The translations under genes and the position numbers were made by a program. Below are positions 53,228 through 61,786 of a stretch of DNA of 64,000 bases, one piece after another. Position 1 is the first letter of the stretch. Each line of letters starts with the position of its first letter. The notes beneath the pieces were generated by a model, which worked only from the letters and a program-made list of their open reading frames with translations, was not told the origin of the DNA and searched no databases. Origin of the DNA: Dehalococcoidales bacterium (lineage in GTDB: Bacteria > Chloroflexota > Dehalococcoidia > Dehalococcoidales > UBA2162); NCBI GenBank assembly GCA_016932435.1, contig JAFGCW010000028.1, positions 1 through 64,000 of the forward strand, given 5' to 3'.

Positions 53228-53911
53228 TCATTTAGGTGTGACGAACCTGTAACCTCCACCACGGTCATTCAGTATGATACTCGGTGGGGAATCCTGGAGT
53301 TTACTCCTGAGACGCCTGATGTAAGTACGAATAATTTCGGTATTTCCATCTTCTCTGCCGAGAATTTCCGTCAAGAGAATCCTGCTGCTGAGAGTTTGAC
53401 CATCATTCTTCATCAATGCATAAAGGACCTTGCACTCAGTCGGAGTCAGTCTAATTTTTTCTTCTTTCATCTGAATTTCATTAGAATTTAGGAGAAGTTT
53501 AATAGCCCCTCTCACGAGCATATGATTTTCTCCGCCTGTGGCCGATGTGTTAACCCTGCGAAGGACAGAATTTACTCTGGATACCAGCTCTCTCGGTCTA
53601 AAGGGTTTCACGATATAATCGTCTGCACCCAATTCCAGGCCTTCTACCTGGTCTTCTTCCCATCCTCTGACGGTAAGAATAATGACCGGTACCATTGAGA
53701 AGGAACGTATTCTCTTTAGTACCTCGAATCCGTTGATACCCGGCAGATTAATATCAAGGATAAGTATATCATACTCCTGAGCTTCGACCATCTGGACTCC
53801 TGTAAGTCCTCCGTATGCGTAGGATATATCTGCGTCCGGCCAGCGAATTTGTAAGCAAAGTGATACCGCTTCAACCACCTCAGCATTATCTTCGATTATC
53901 ATTACCTTCAT
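53228..53911 (-). CDS. Response regulator, OmpR/PhoB type, 227 aa
   Basis: Residues 1-118 form the receiver with acidic pair (E7, D8), phospho-acceptor D53 (ILDINLPGINGF), Thr in ILTVRG and Lys in YIVKPF. Residues about 130-225 form the winged-helix effector (LTPTECKVLYALMKNDGQTLSS, IIRTYIRRLRSKL, GGGYRF). It directly follows the kinase gene (48 bases). A cupin gene follows it. The target is probably its own operon or genes nearby, which is inferred. Confidence 0.95.
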   Translation of the reverse strand: MKVMIIEDNAEVVEAVSLCLQIRWPDADISYAYGGLTGVQMVEAQEYDILILDINLPGINGFEVLKRIRSFSMVPVIILTVRGWEEDQVEGLELGADDYIVKPFRPRELVSRVNSVLRRVNTSATGGENHMLVRGAIKLLLNSNEIQMKEEKIRLTPTECKVLYALMKNDGQTLSSRILLTEILGREDGNTEIIRTYIRRLRSKLQDSPPSIILNDRGGGYRFVTPK

Positions 53912-53959
53912 TGCCTGTCCCTCCTTAACAATAAACTAACTCAATATCGTTTTTCCATA

Positions 53960-56056
53960 TCAAACCAGAGCAGGTAAAGAAAAGGCGAATGTATTTCCCT
54001 TTCCGGGGACATTATCCACCCAGATCCGTCCCTGATGTAACTCAATAATCTGTTTAGCAATAGCCAGACCGAGACCTAAACCAGGAAGTTGTCCGTTATC
54101 GCTTCCAACCTTTCCGCGAAAATAAGGTTCGAAAATCTTCTCTCTTTCATCCGCATCCACAGCCTGAGCCGAGTCTGTGACTTCCACGATAATATTCCCA
54201 TCCGATTCTTTTGCCCGTATAATTACCTCGCTGTTGTTAGAAGAGTATTTATTAGCATTAGAAAGTAAATTCATCACTACCTGTTCAAGTTTATCGATAT
54301 CCGCACTTACGAGAGGTAATTCCGACGATATCTCCAGCGTCATTTGCTGGTTTTTATCCTCAAAAGCCGGAGATAGTCTCTCAACTGCATCCATTACGAC
54401 ACTATCGATACGTGCAGACGCCAGTTTTAACTCAAGATGACCTATTTGTGACCGGGCAAAGTCGAGAAGTTCATCCACACGAGTATTCATAATCTGGGCG
54501 CTTCTCGAGATGTTGCCGATAATCCTTTTTTCTTGGTCGGTTGTGATATTATCCATTTCCGTTTCCAGCAACACTGATGATGAAATGAGAGAAGTGAGTG
54601 GTGTTTTCAACTCATGGGCAACACTGTGTAGAAACTCTGTCTTTCTTTCATTCTGACTCTGGAGTTCGCTTCTGATAATTGTTTCGACGTAATACAGACG
54701 CGCATTTTCAAGTTCAATTGCCACTCTATCAGCAACATGCAGGACAAGTTTCATGTCTTCCTCAGAATACAAACGACCTGATAATTTCTTCCCCAGCAGC
54801 AGGAGGCCGATTAATTCGTCCATTTTCGATTTTAGCGGAACGAATAATTCGACACCCATTTTCTCATATTCATTTTTTTCTTTTGCTGAAAGTGACTGTA
54901 AATGCGGAATAATGTCTATATCCTGGTGATACAGCAATCCTTTTCTTGTGCGTATCCATCGCAATAATGAACTGTAACTCTTCAGAGTCAAGTTTGTATC
55001 GATTCCACCGCTGGAAGAAACAATTCTGAAATCACCGAACTCAGAAAGCATCAGTAAATATACACTTGACGTTTGTAAAGCACTTTCGATAAGTCTGACT
55101 AACGAGGAGGCTAGTTTTTCGAGATTACTAATATCGTGAGTATCCTGAATAAAACGATCCAACTCATTCAGAAAATCATACCTTTCCTGGTAAAACCACC
55201 TGTCCACAAGCCTCTGAATTCTATCCCAGAGGATACGAAGTGTAATTACTAATACTACCAACATGATAGCGTGAGTTCCCAGTGGAAGGGGCTCTCCATA
55301 CCAGGCTTTGGTAACAAGCATGGCAGCAGCATATACGAGTCCCACTACCAGTCCAACAAGTAAATAGGTAATGCCTTTCCTGAAAATAAGATGGATATCC
55401 AGAAGATGATACTTGATAATCGCTATAGTGGTTATCAGACAGAAAATTAAATTTCCGATTATAGCTCCGGGATATAGTGGGAGACCGATTACCGGCAGGA
55501 AATCGAAAACACCACCGATCATTGAAAAAACCAGTCCCCAGAGAACATAAAAATACCGATTTCTATCTTCGGTATAAAGGGCGTTTTTTACGGCTCTGTA
55601 CAGGTATACGAGTGCCGTCATGAGTATTATGTAACTCACGCCCATCACGGCCGGGAATACAGGACCGAGAACAGGAGCATAACCATAAGATTTTACCTGA
55701 ACAGCTTCAACCATTAGTCCTGCCAGTGAAAAGGGGAGAGATGCAAAGGATATAATATATAGGACAGGTAATATCCAGTTTTTCAGTGTTATACCGGTAA
55801 AGCGAGCTGTAAAATGGTAAAATATGACCGCCAGAATAGGCCCTATAGCCGCCAACCATTTATCCCAGAAGAACGCCTGCTCAAGGGTAGGACTTGAGCG
55901 CATCAGGTAGATAAGTATGCCCCATAGCATAATTCCAAGAAGATACAGGGCAAAAAGACGATGTGCCACTCTCCGGCTATGGCCCTTAAGGACCACCGGG
56001 ATCAGTATGAAACTCAGTACTGCCTGAATAAGCGGTAACGACAGGTAGAAATTCAA
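53960..56056 (-). CDS. Membrane sensor histidine kinase with 7TM N-terminus and GAF-like domain, 698 aa
   Basis: Residues about 1-225 contain seven or more hydrophobic helices of the 7TM histidine-kinase N-terminal type. Residues about 300-440 resemble a GAF domain (LASSLVRLIESALQTSSVYLLM). Then come HisKA (HSVAHELKTPLTSL), N-box NLLSNANKYSSN, G1 DSAQAVDADE and G2 GLGLGLAIAKQI. The D-x-G-x-G of G1 is degenerate (DSAQAVD), which may weaken kinase activity. Its ATG is 1 base from the stop of the GH3-type gene, so they are co-transcribed. Confidence 0.93.
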   Translation of the reverse strand: MNFYLSLPLIQAVLSFILIPVVLKGHSRRVAHRLFALYLLGIMLWGILIYLMRSSPTLEQAFFWDKWLAAIGPILAVIFYHFTARFTGITLKNWILPVLYIISFASLPFSLAGLMVEAVQVKSYGYAPVLGPVFPAVMGVSYIILMTALVYLYRAVKNALYTEDRNRYFYVLWGLVFSMIGGVFDFLPVIGLPLYPGAIIGNLIFCLITTIAIIKYHLLDIHLIFRKGITYLLVGLVVGLVYAAAMLVTKAWYGEPLPLGTHAIMLVVLVITLRILWDRIQRLVDRWFYQERYDFLNELDRFIQDTHDISNLEKLASSLVRLIESALQTSSVYLLMLSEFGDFRIVSSSGGIDTNLTLKSYSSLLRWIRTRKGLLYHQDIDIIPHLQSLSAKEKNEYEKMGVELFVPLKSKMDELIGLLLLGKKLSGRLYSEEDMKLVLHVADRVAIELENARLYYVETIIRSELQSQNERKTEFLHSVAHELKTPLTSLISSSVLLETEMDNITTDQEKRIIGNISRSAQIMNTRVDELLDFARSQIGHLELKLASARIDSVVMDAVERLSPAFEDKNQQMTLEISSELPLVSADIDKLEQVVMNLLSNANKYSSNNSEVIIRAKESDGNIIVEVTDSAQAVDADEREKIFEPYFRGKVGSDNGQLPGLGLGLAIAKQIIELHQGRIWVDNVPGKGNTFAFSLPALV

Positions 56057-56057
56057 A

Positions 56058-57656
56058 TCAACCCCCCTGTTTGTTCATGGTCAGGGTAAGAAGCAACTTA
56101 ACTTCATCTTCAGACGGATTTATATGACGGGGCTTAAGATGCGCGAGATCAGCCCCGGATTCCTGTTTTTGTTGGTAATAGTGCTGGAAACTCCCTTCAG
56201 GAAGTAGAGTAACCTTCAACGGGCATATACCCAGCATGTCCTCGAGATTCCTGTAATCTTCGTCGATAGCTCTGAATTCAGCATGCAATAATTCTAACAT
56301 CCTGTTCACATCGATCGACTCTTTCAATTCTATATACATATGCAGAATCGGCTTTTCAAGCTCATATTCCTTCCTCGCTGTCCATTCCTCGTATTTGACA
56401 CCGGTATTAACCATCGAACGCCAGATAGTCTTCTCATCCAGTCTGGTGAATCCGGCGATGCTTATCAGATCATCAGCGCGGCCTTCAAAAGTCATCTGCG
56501 GTATCCGCACTCCGGTCTCTTCATCTTCAAGAGCTGTAATCTTGATTAGGTCACCGATCCTGTACCTGAGAAACGGCATTCCGTAAAAATTAGTCACGAC
56601 AAGTTCGTACTTTTCGCCGGCTTTCACTTCGTCCAGAAGAATGGTAAAAGGTTGATAATTCTCATCTTCAGTATTCTTCAACCATTCTTCCTCAGGTATG
56701 AACTCGAAAAAACCGTAGAATGGAAAGAAAGTCATTCCTTTCTTGTTCCAGGCCTGGATTGCGAGAAGCCCGACTTCCGTACCTCCGTATAATTCAAGAG
56801 GTTCTTTCCCCCAATAGTAAATCAATTCGTCCCGGTATATACTCGTATCCATCCCATAACATATCAAACCTTTCAGCGGCCAGATATCCCTTGGAAGCAT
56901 TTTCCTTCTTTCTTTCTTACTCTTCAGGTAAGCCCTGGTTAATCTTAAAAGAATCCGGGGATGGAGTATTTTCCGCGAGAGTGTTATACCTCCTGTATCG
57001 CCGGAGAAACGTTCACCCATCCTGATAAGTACCGTTGTCAGTGAACCCAGTACATCTACACCGTCACGTAACGCCATCAAGAAACCGTCCTGAATCCTTT
57101 TTTCGAAAGACTCTTCTTCATATTTATCCACCGGTGGTATCATACGCATATCAAGCTGTTTAATCATAGCTGCAGCACCGATACCGGTATAGTAAGGACG
57201 TGGAGGTAGATTCTGAAGCACCCGTACTCCAGGACCTATCCGTACGTCACCCTTCCTCGATGCGCAGGCAAGAATAAGCATCGCCACACCAAGGCGGCCT
57301 ACCCAATCCATTGATTTTTCGGTATAAGGAACCCATTTAGCGGTTCCCCCTCTCCCTGAAGTTCTTCCCCAGCAATATGGTTTTTCAGACAGGTATTCCT
57401 CCTGGTTATTGTCAAGATACGGAGAATAATCCTGATATGAAGTTAACGGAACGGTTTCTCTGAATTCATCTATGTCTTTTGGTTTAATATTCTTCATTAT
57501 GATCTTGCCGAGAGGACTGTCAGAAACGAGATCAATCTGTTCCATCAACAGATTTTCCTGTATTTCCATAAATTCCTTTACCGACAGATCGAGAAAACCG
57601 CAATACCTTTGCCAGATTCTATCATTGTCTCTGCTGCTGAAAAACTCATTTTCCAT
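56058..57656 (-). CDS. GH3-family adenylating enzyme, 532 aa
   Basis: GH3 proteins activate a carboxylic acid as an acyl-adenylate and join it to an amino acid or amine; they belong to the ANL superfamily. Motifs: GRTSGRGGTAKWVP (phosphate loop), LYGGTEVGLLAIQ (adenine/ribose region), FLRYRIGDLIKI (hinge), and a C-terminal lobe from about residue 400. It is the first gene of an operon with a histidine kinase, response regulator and cupin. Bacterial GH3 function is poorly known. Weak TTGACA/TACATT boxes with an 18-base spacer lie upstream (57760-57789). Confidence 0.83.
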   Translation of the reverse strand: MENEFFSSRDNDRIWQRYCGFLDLSVKEFMEIQENLLMEQIDLVSDSPLGKIIMKNIKPKDIDEFRETVPLTSYQDYSPYLDNNQEEYLSEKPYCWGRTSGRGGTAKWVPYTEKSMDWVGRLGVAMLILACASRKGDVRIGPGVRVLQNLPPRPYYTGIGAAAMIKQLDMRMIPPVDKYEEESFEKRIQDGFLMALRDGVDVLGSLTTVLIRMGERFSGDTGGITLSRKILHPRILLRLTRAYLKSKKERRKMLPRDIWPLKGLICYGMDTSIYRDELIYYWGKEPLELYGGTEVGLLAIQAWNKKGMTFFPFYGFFEFIPEEEWLKNTEDENYQPFTILLDEVKAGEKYELVVTNFYGMPFLRYRIGDLIKITALEDEETGVRIPQMTFEGRADDLISIAGFTRLDEKTIWRSMVNTGVKYEEWTARKEYELEKPILHMYIELKESIDVNRMLELLHAEFRAIDEDYRNLEDMLGICPLKVTLLPEGSFQHYYQQKQESGADLAHLKPRHINPSEDEVKLLLTLTMNKQGG

Positions 57657-57921
57657 GGAAAATGTTCTCCTTCGCTGGTCATCAGCTGTTTTTCCTTAGA
57701 CTGTAGTAAAAATAGAGGATAATTAAGACAATTACACCCGGTTTCAGTAATTACATAACAATGTAAACGAAACAAAGTCAGTATGTCAATTATTTCACAG
57801 AATGTCCGTTTGATTTACGCCGTTACTCATACGGATAAAAGAAATCCAGATAGAAAAAAGTTACCGCCTTGAAAGATTGATAAAGCGTTGTATCCTGTTA
57901 CCAACGAACTAAGAATAGCAC

Positions 57922-59037
57922 TTAAATATGCAGATCCAGTTTATCTCTCTTTAACGGTTCGGCTTTATACACAGGGAGTAATGATTTCATGTGTTCTGCA
58001 GATAAGATAATGTCCTGGTTGAACATCCACTGGTCGATCGCTCCCAGCGGTATTCCGTCTATCAGCAGCTCCTTTAAGTCTCCCTTGATCATCGAGAGAA
58101 GGTCCTTTGCCGAGGTTTGAATATCATAGTGGATACCGGAGAAGTCTCTCTGGAATACAGCCGGATGTTTTTCACATAGATTCCGATTCGCCATAAATGT
58201 CAGTACTTTTTCATAGATTGGTTTCAGAGCTCCCATCTTGGACTGGTATTCTTTCGCTTCAAGTACTGTCATTAATGATTTCTCGATATCGGCCGCTATT
58301 TCCGGCAGCTTCATGAAATTCCTGTGCAGCCATTTGGGATAGAGAGGAGCGTATGTCCTGTTCAGCAGAAATACTAATCTCATTATTTTCTCTACTGTCC
58401 TGGCGGCATTCAGGTGCATGGAGATGAGGTCACCTCTCTGTCCGCAGAGAGATATCAAATTGTCATCAGTACCGATATCGGACAGGGAGTACGCGATTTT
58501 GTACCTCCAGACATCCTCGGGAAAGTATGCCAGTCTTTGACGAAGTGCCGTTAGTTCACCGGTAAAGTCCTCGAATACTTCGCCTGAGGTGAATTCAAGG
58601 AGTCTTTGTTCAGATACGGCCAGCCAGTCGATATCCGATTCGGGTACCCCCGGGACGCCAATCGTCAGTTCAAGGAACCGTTGTGGTGTGGTTATTACGA
58701 CATGGTGATATCCGCCAGTATCTTTTGAAGGTATACTTCCCCAGTGTTCGGCAAAGGTGAAGCGAGTTGGAAATCCCTGAAATTCAAGAGGTAGATTTTC
58801 ATTCAGGATTTTATTCAGTTTTGACGCATATTTCTCATGTGTTTCATTTGAAAGGAATATGTGACATCGTGGTCCCCATTCATGGTCCCTGGATATCTCG
58901 TCATCATTTCCGATGACATCGGAACCGTACCCGATTAATGCGACCGCATATTCAACGGCTATCTCCGGAAACTTATCCCGGAAAACCGGCTTAAGACATT
59001 CGAAATAGTACTTTCTTGATAAATCCAGACCTTTCAT
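57922..59037 (-). CDS. DUF4037 protein, nucleotidyltransferase-like, 371 aa
   Basis: Residues about 30-60 carry a nucleotidyltransferase-like GYGSDVIGNDDEISRDHEWG motif (GS and the D-D pair), followed by a helical C-terminal half. DUF4037 proteins are thought to belong to the polymerase-beta-like nucleotidyltransferase superfamily; the reaction is unknown. It is divergent from the serine hydrolase gene (125 bases apart). No partner gene is adjacent. Confidence 0.82.
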   Translation of the reverse strand: MKGLDLSRKYYFECLKPVFRDKFPEIAVEYAVALIGYGSDVIGNDDEISRDHEWGPRCHIFLSNETHEKYASKLNKILNENLPLEFQGFPTRFTFAEHWGSIPSKDTGGYHHVVITTPQRFLELTIGVPGVPESDIDWLAVSEQRLLEFTSGEVFEDFTGELTALRQRLAYFPEDVWRYKIAYSLSDIGTDDNLISLCGQRGDLISMHLNAARTVEKIMRLVFLLNRTYAPLYPKWLHRNFMKLPEIAADIEKSLMTVLEAKEYQSKMGALKPIYEKVLTFMANRNLCEKHPAVFQRDFSGIHYDIQTSAKDLLSMIKGDLKELLIDGIPLGAIDQWMFNQDIILSAEHMKSLLPVYKAEPLKRDKLDLHI

Positions 59038-59098
59038 ATGTATACCTCACCACTGGAATTCCAGACCAGTCATTATATCATATGTACCTGGCCGAGGA

Positions 59099-59127
59099 TT
59101 GACGCTTTATTACGACCTCCCTATAAT
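59099..59127 (+). promoter_or_regulatory. Sigma-70 promoter of the serine hydrolase gene
   Basis: TTGACG (59099-59104), a 17-base spacer and a perfect TATAAT (59122-59127), about 36 bases ahead of the ATG at 59163. Confidence 0.8.
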
Positions 59128-59162
59128 ACATACACACTAAAAAAACATTTTAAGGAGACCTT

Positions 59163-60446
59163 ATGTCTGACAATACAATACTGCCGGTTACCAGCCCCGA
59201 AGAAGCGGGGCTCGATCCTGAAAAGCTTGAACTTCTTAACAACACCATGCAGAGATACGTCGATGAGGGGAAAGTCCCGAATATAATTACGCTTATCGCC
59301 CGTGGAGGGAACATCGGTAATTATAAAGCTCATGGCTACCTCGATGTCGATACCCGGAAACAGGCAGGAAAAGACGCTATATTCAGGCTGTACTCGAACA
59401 GCAAACCAGTTGCCGGTACAGCCGTCATGATGCTTTGCGAGGAAGGTTTACTGGACCTGGACGATCCGGTATCGAAATACATCCCGGCGTTTAAGGATCC
59501 GATGGTAATCTCATCCGAGCCACCCCCGCGAAACGCCGGACCCGGCGCTATGCTGCCTCTCAAGCCGGCAAAACGTGAAATTACCATCCGTGACTGCCTT
59601 CGGCACACAACAGGTTTAGCAACACCGGACAGAGTTACGGTGAGGATTGCGTCACTTTACAAAGACGCAATCGAAGAATCAGGCTGGGACCTGGCAGCAT
59701 CTCTGGACCAGCCGCCCCGAAAGTCATACCTGGAAAGGGTAGAAGCTCATGCTTCTATTCCACTAAGTTTCGAACCGGGGACAGATTTTGTGTATCATGC
59801 CGGCTTCGTGGTAATCGGCGTGATCATCGAAAAGGTCACCGGAAAAACTCTCGAAGAATTCTACCAGGAGCGGATTTTCAAACCACTTGGAATGAACGAT
59901 ACGTCCTTTTACCTTGGTGAAGGTAAACTCGACCGGTTCACGACGTGCTATCAGCCTTCTCCCGAGGGTGGTAACTGGCACCTGGCCGTGTATGACAAAG
60001 CCGAGACCAGTGAAAAGGTCAAAGGTCCAAAAGTGCTGTTCGGTACAGGCGGTGATATGGGCGGATTACTGTCGACTGCTGCGGATTACGCTCGTCTCGG
60101 ACAGATGCTGCTTAACGAAGGCGAACTGGGCGGTGTGAGAATCCTCTCCAGAAAATCCGTAGAGATTATGACTTCAAACCATACCGGCGATATGGTCATA
60201 CCTTTACTTAAACCCGGCTTTGGTGTGGGAATGGGAGTCGGTGTGTACCTGGGAACCAGCCCGGATCCGATAATGCGTTCTCCCGGCACGTTCGGCTGGG
60301 GCGGCGCCGCCGGAACTACCTTCTTCACCGATCCCTGCGAGGACCTGGTCGCTATATGTTTTACGCAGACGTTCGGTCACCTGATGATGCCGGATAATTT
60401 TTACATGGAGGATTTCGAACGGCTGGTTTACCAGGCACTATTATAA
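59163..60446 (+). CDS. Beta-lactamase-family serine hydrolase, 427 aa
   Basis: Cytoplasmic class C-like serine hydrolase. SxxK is S78-N-S-K81, the Y-x-N position reads YHA (DFVYHAGFVV), and the third motif GWGGAAGT is near residue 380. An EstB-like esterase is likely since YxN is changed to YxA and no signal peptide is present. It has its own consensus promoter and a good AAGGAG site before the ATG. Related to the protein at 48732-50099 by fold only. Confidence 0.9.
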   Translation: MSDNTILPVTSPEEAGLDPEKLELLNNTMQRYVDEGKVPNIITLIARGGNIGNYKAHGYLDVDTRKQAGKDAIFRLYSNSKPVAGTAVMMLCEEGLLDLDDPVSKYIPAFKDPMVISSEPPPRNAGPGAMLPLKPAKREITIRDCLRHTTGLATPDRVTVRIASLYKDAIEESGWDLAASLDQPPRKSYLERVEAHASIPLSFEPGTDFVYHAGFVVIGVIIEKVTGKTLEEFYQERIFKPLGMNDTSFYLGEGKLDRFTTCYQPSPEGGNWHLAVYDKAETSEKVKGPKVLFGTGGDMGGLLSTAADYARLGQMLLNEGELGGVRILSRKSVEIMTSNHTGDMVIPLLKPGFGVGMGVGVYLGTSPDPIMRSPGTFGWGGAAGTTFFTDPCEDLVAICFTQTFGHLMMPDNFYMEDFERLVYQALL

Positions 60447-60485
60447 ATAGTATAGTACTGTGACTTAAGTCGCTTCACTTAGTTA

Positions 60486-60508
60486 TTAATACAGATAGAC
60501 TGTATTAA
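60486..60508. promoter_or_regulatory. Palindromic operator-like site upstream of the ferritin-like gene
   Basis: A perfect inverted repeat, TTAATACAG-N5-CTGTATTAA, lies 22 bases before the ATG. Its binding protein is not known. Confidence 0.5.
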
Positions 60509-60529
60509 AATAAAGGCCGGAGGTGCCAA

Positions 60530-61018
60530 ATGTCAGATATAGACAAAGCGAGTGCCATCTTCGATAAGGCGCTTGAGACTGAAAAAGAAGGTTTACGGAT
60601 ATACAAAGAGGCTGCGGAAAAGGTAAAGGATGAAGGGGCGAAAGAAATATTCACAATACTTGCCAAGGCAGAGGCCGGACACGTCAAGCAGATAGAAGAG
60701 GCTAAGGGAGCTGACCTGTCTATCTACGCATCCCGCGAATGGAAAGGGAATTTCAGTGCCGAACTGGCGAAAGATATAGAAAATGTCGGCAGGCTTGTAG
60801 TTCCCAGATTAACAGATGAAGTTGCGGATGCCACGGCTCTCGAAGCCATCGATATCGGCATCAAACTCGAGAAAGCTGGAATAGAGTTTTACTCGAAAGC
60901 AAGAGACCAGCTCAATGATATCGGCGCAGCAAACTTTTTCGGAAGCCTGCTTGCAACCGAGAGGACACATCTCTTACTGCTCGAGATGAAACGTGATTCG
61001 CTGGTTTATGGGACGTAG
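60530..61018 (+). CDS. Ferritin-like (rubrerythrin-type) di-iron protein, 162 aa
   Basis: A four-helix bundle with the Glu-rich ligand pairs of rubrerythrin: ETEKEGLRIYKEAA, AEAGHVKQIEEA and, in the second half, LEKAGIEFYSKARDQL and TERTHLLLLEMK. No C-terminal rubredoxin domain. Function inferred: peroxide scavenging or iron handling. GGAGG lies 7 bases before the ATG, preceded by the TTAATACAG palindrome. A strong terminator follows. Confidence 0.9.
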   Translation: MSDIDKASAIFDKALETEKEGLRIYKEAAEKVKDEGAKEIFTILAKAEAGHVKQIEEAKGADLSIYASREWKGNFSAELAKDIENVGRLVVPRLTDEVADATALEAIDIGIKLEKAGIEFYSKARDQLNDIGAANFFGSLLATERTHLLLLEMKRDSLVYGT

Positions 61019-61031
61019 TATAGAGAAATAG

Positions 61032-61056
61032 TAAGAGGGAGTTATACTCCCTCTTA
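61032..61056. terminator. Bidirectional terminator
   Basis: TAAGAGGGAGT-TAT-ACTCCCTCTTA, an 11-bp perfect stem. It overlaps the stop codon of the minus-strand gene and follows the ferritin-like gene. Confidence 0.85.
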
Positions 61057-61776
61057 TTCATTTCCCCACTCTATAATCCTGCTGGACCATATACGTGTTA
61101 CCGCGGCTTCAAGCACTTTCTGCCTGAGGGCAGGTATGTCGATTATCTGCAGAGTCCTGTCTTCGAACTTATTCAGTACCGGGCATTCTTTCTGTAATTG
61201 AAGCACGGTCTGGTGAGGTCCTCCATAGATAAGGTAGTCAAGCGTTCTTTCATAAGGTTGAAGGTGCTCACGGGCATGACCACACACTCTTTCCAGGAAC
61301 TCCCTGGCCTGGTTTTCCCGGCGACGCTGGAAACGCTGTGAGGATGAACCGCCTTTACGGGTTCGACCATGAACAAGCCCGTCGCCCACCTTACTCGATA
61401 TCAGTACATCATGCTTGCACACTCCCACCGCATAGGTACCGAGATGCACCAGCACCAGCCCAATGATACATTCCTTCGCCAGTAATTCCCTGAGAGGTTC
61501 GGTGGTAAAATCCGAGAATATTACTTTCTCTTTTACAGGAAACGGCGGCAGCACCATTGTATTACTTTCGCTACCAGAGTAAATCATCGCGCCGGTTATT
61601 GAACCGGCAGCTAACTCTATTATCGTGTCAGGAAATGGGGTAGCTATTATCTGCCGGATATCTTTCTCAGCGAGAGAAGGTGGTAGATAAACCGAAGAGG
61701 TGATTGAACCGGAGTCCTCTTCAAGCCGGTCAAGGAAGTCGGACATATTAGAACGCTTAACATAATATTCGTTCAT
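61054..61776 (-). CDS. VLRF1-domain protein (Vms1-like release factor, acVLRF1 type), 240 aa
   Basis: Resembles the eRF1-like VLRF1 domain of Vms1/ANKZF1 and its bacterial relatives, which cut peptidyl-tRNA on stalled large ribosomal subunits. The key segment is RKGGSSSQRFQRRRENQ (residues about 140-156), with the catalytic-loop Gln (Q147) after GG and a conserved basic helix, preceded by VGDGLVHGRT. The N-terminal 120 residues are the strand-rich part. It starts 10 bases after the mutS2 stop, so the pair is a single transcription unit. No ankyrin repeat or zinc finger is attached. Confidence 0.78.
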   Translation of the reverse strand: MNEYYVKRSNMSDFLDRLEEDSGSITSSVYLPPSLAEKDIRQIIATPFPDTIIELAAGSITGAMIYSGSESNTMVLPPFPVKEKVIFSDFTTEPLRELLAKECIIGLVLVHLGTYAVGVCKHDVLISSKVGDGLVHGRTRKGGSSSQRFQRRRENQAREFLERVCGHAREHLQPYERTLDYLIYGGPHQTVLQLQKECPVLNKFEDRTLQIIDIPALRQKVLEAAVTRIWSSRIIEWGNE

Positions 61777-61786
61777 GATTACTAGA

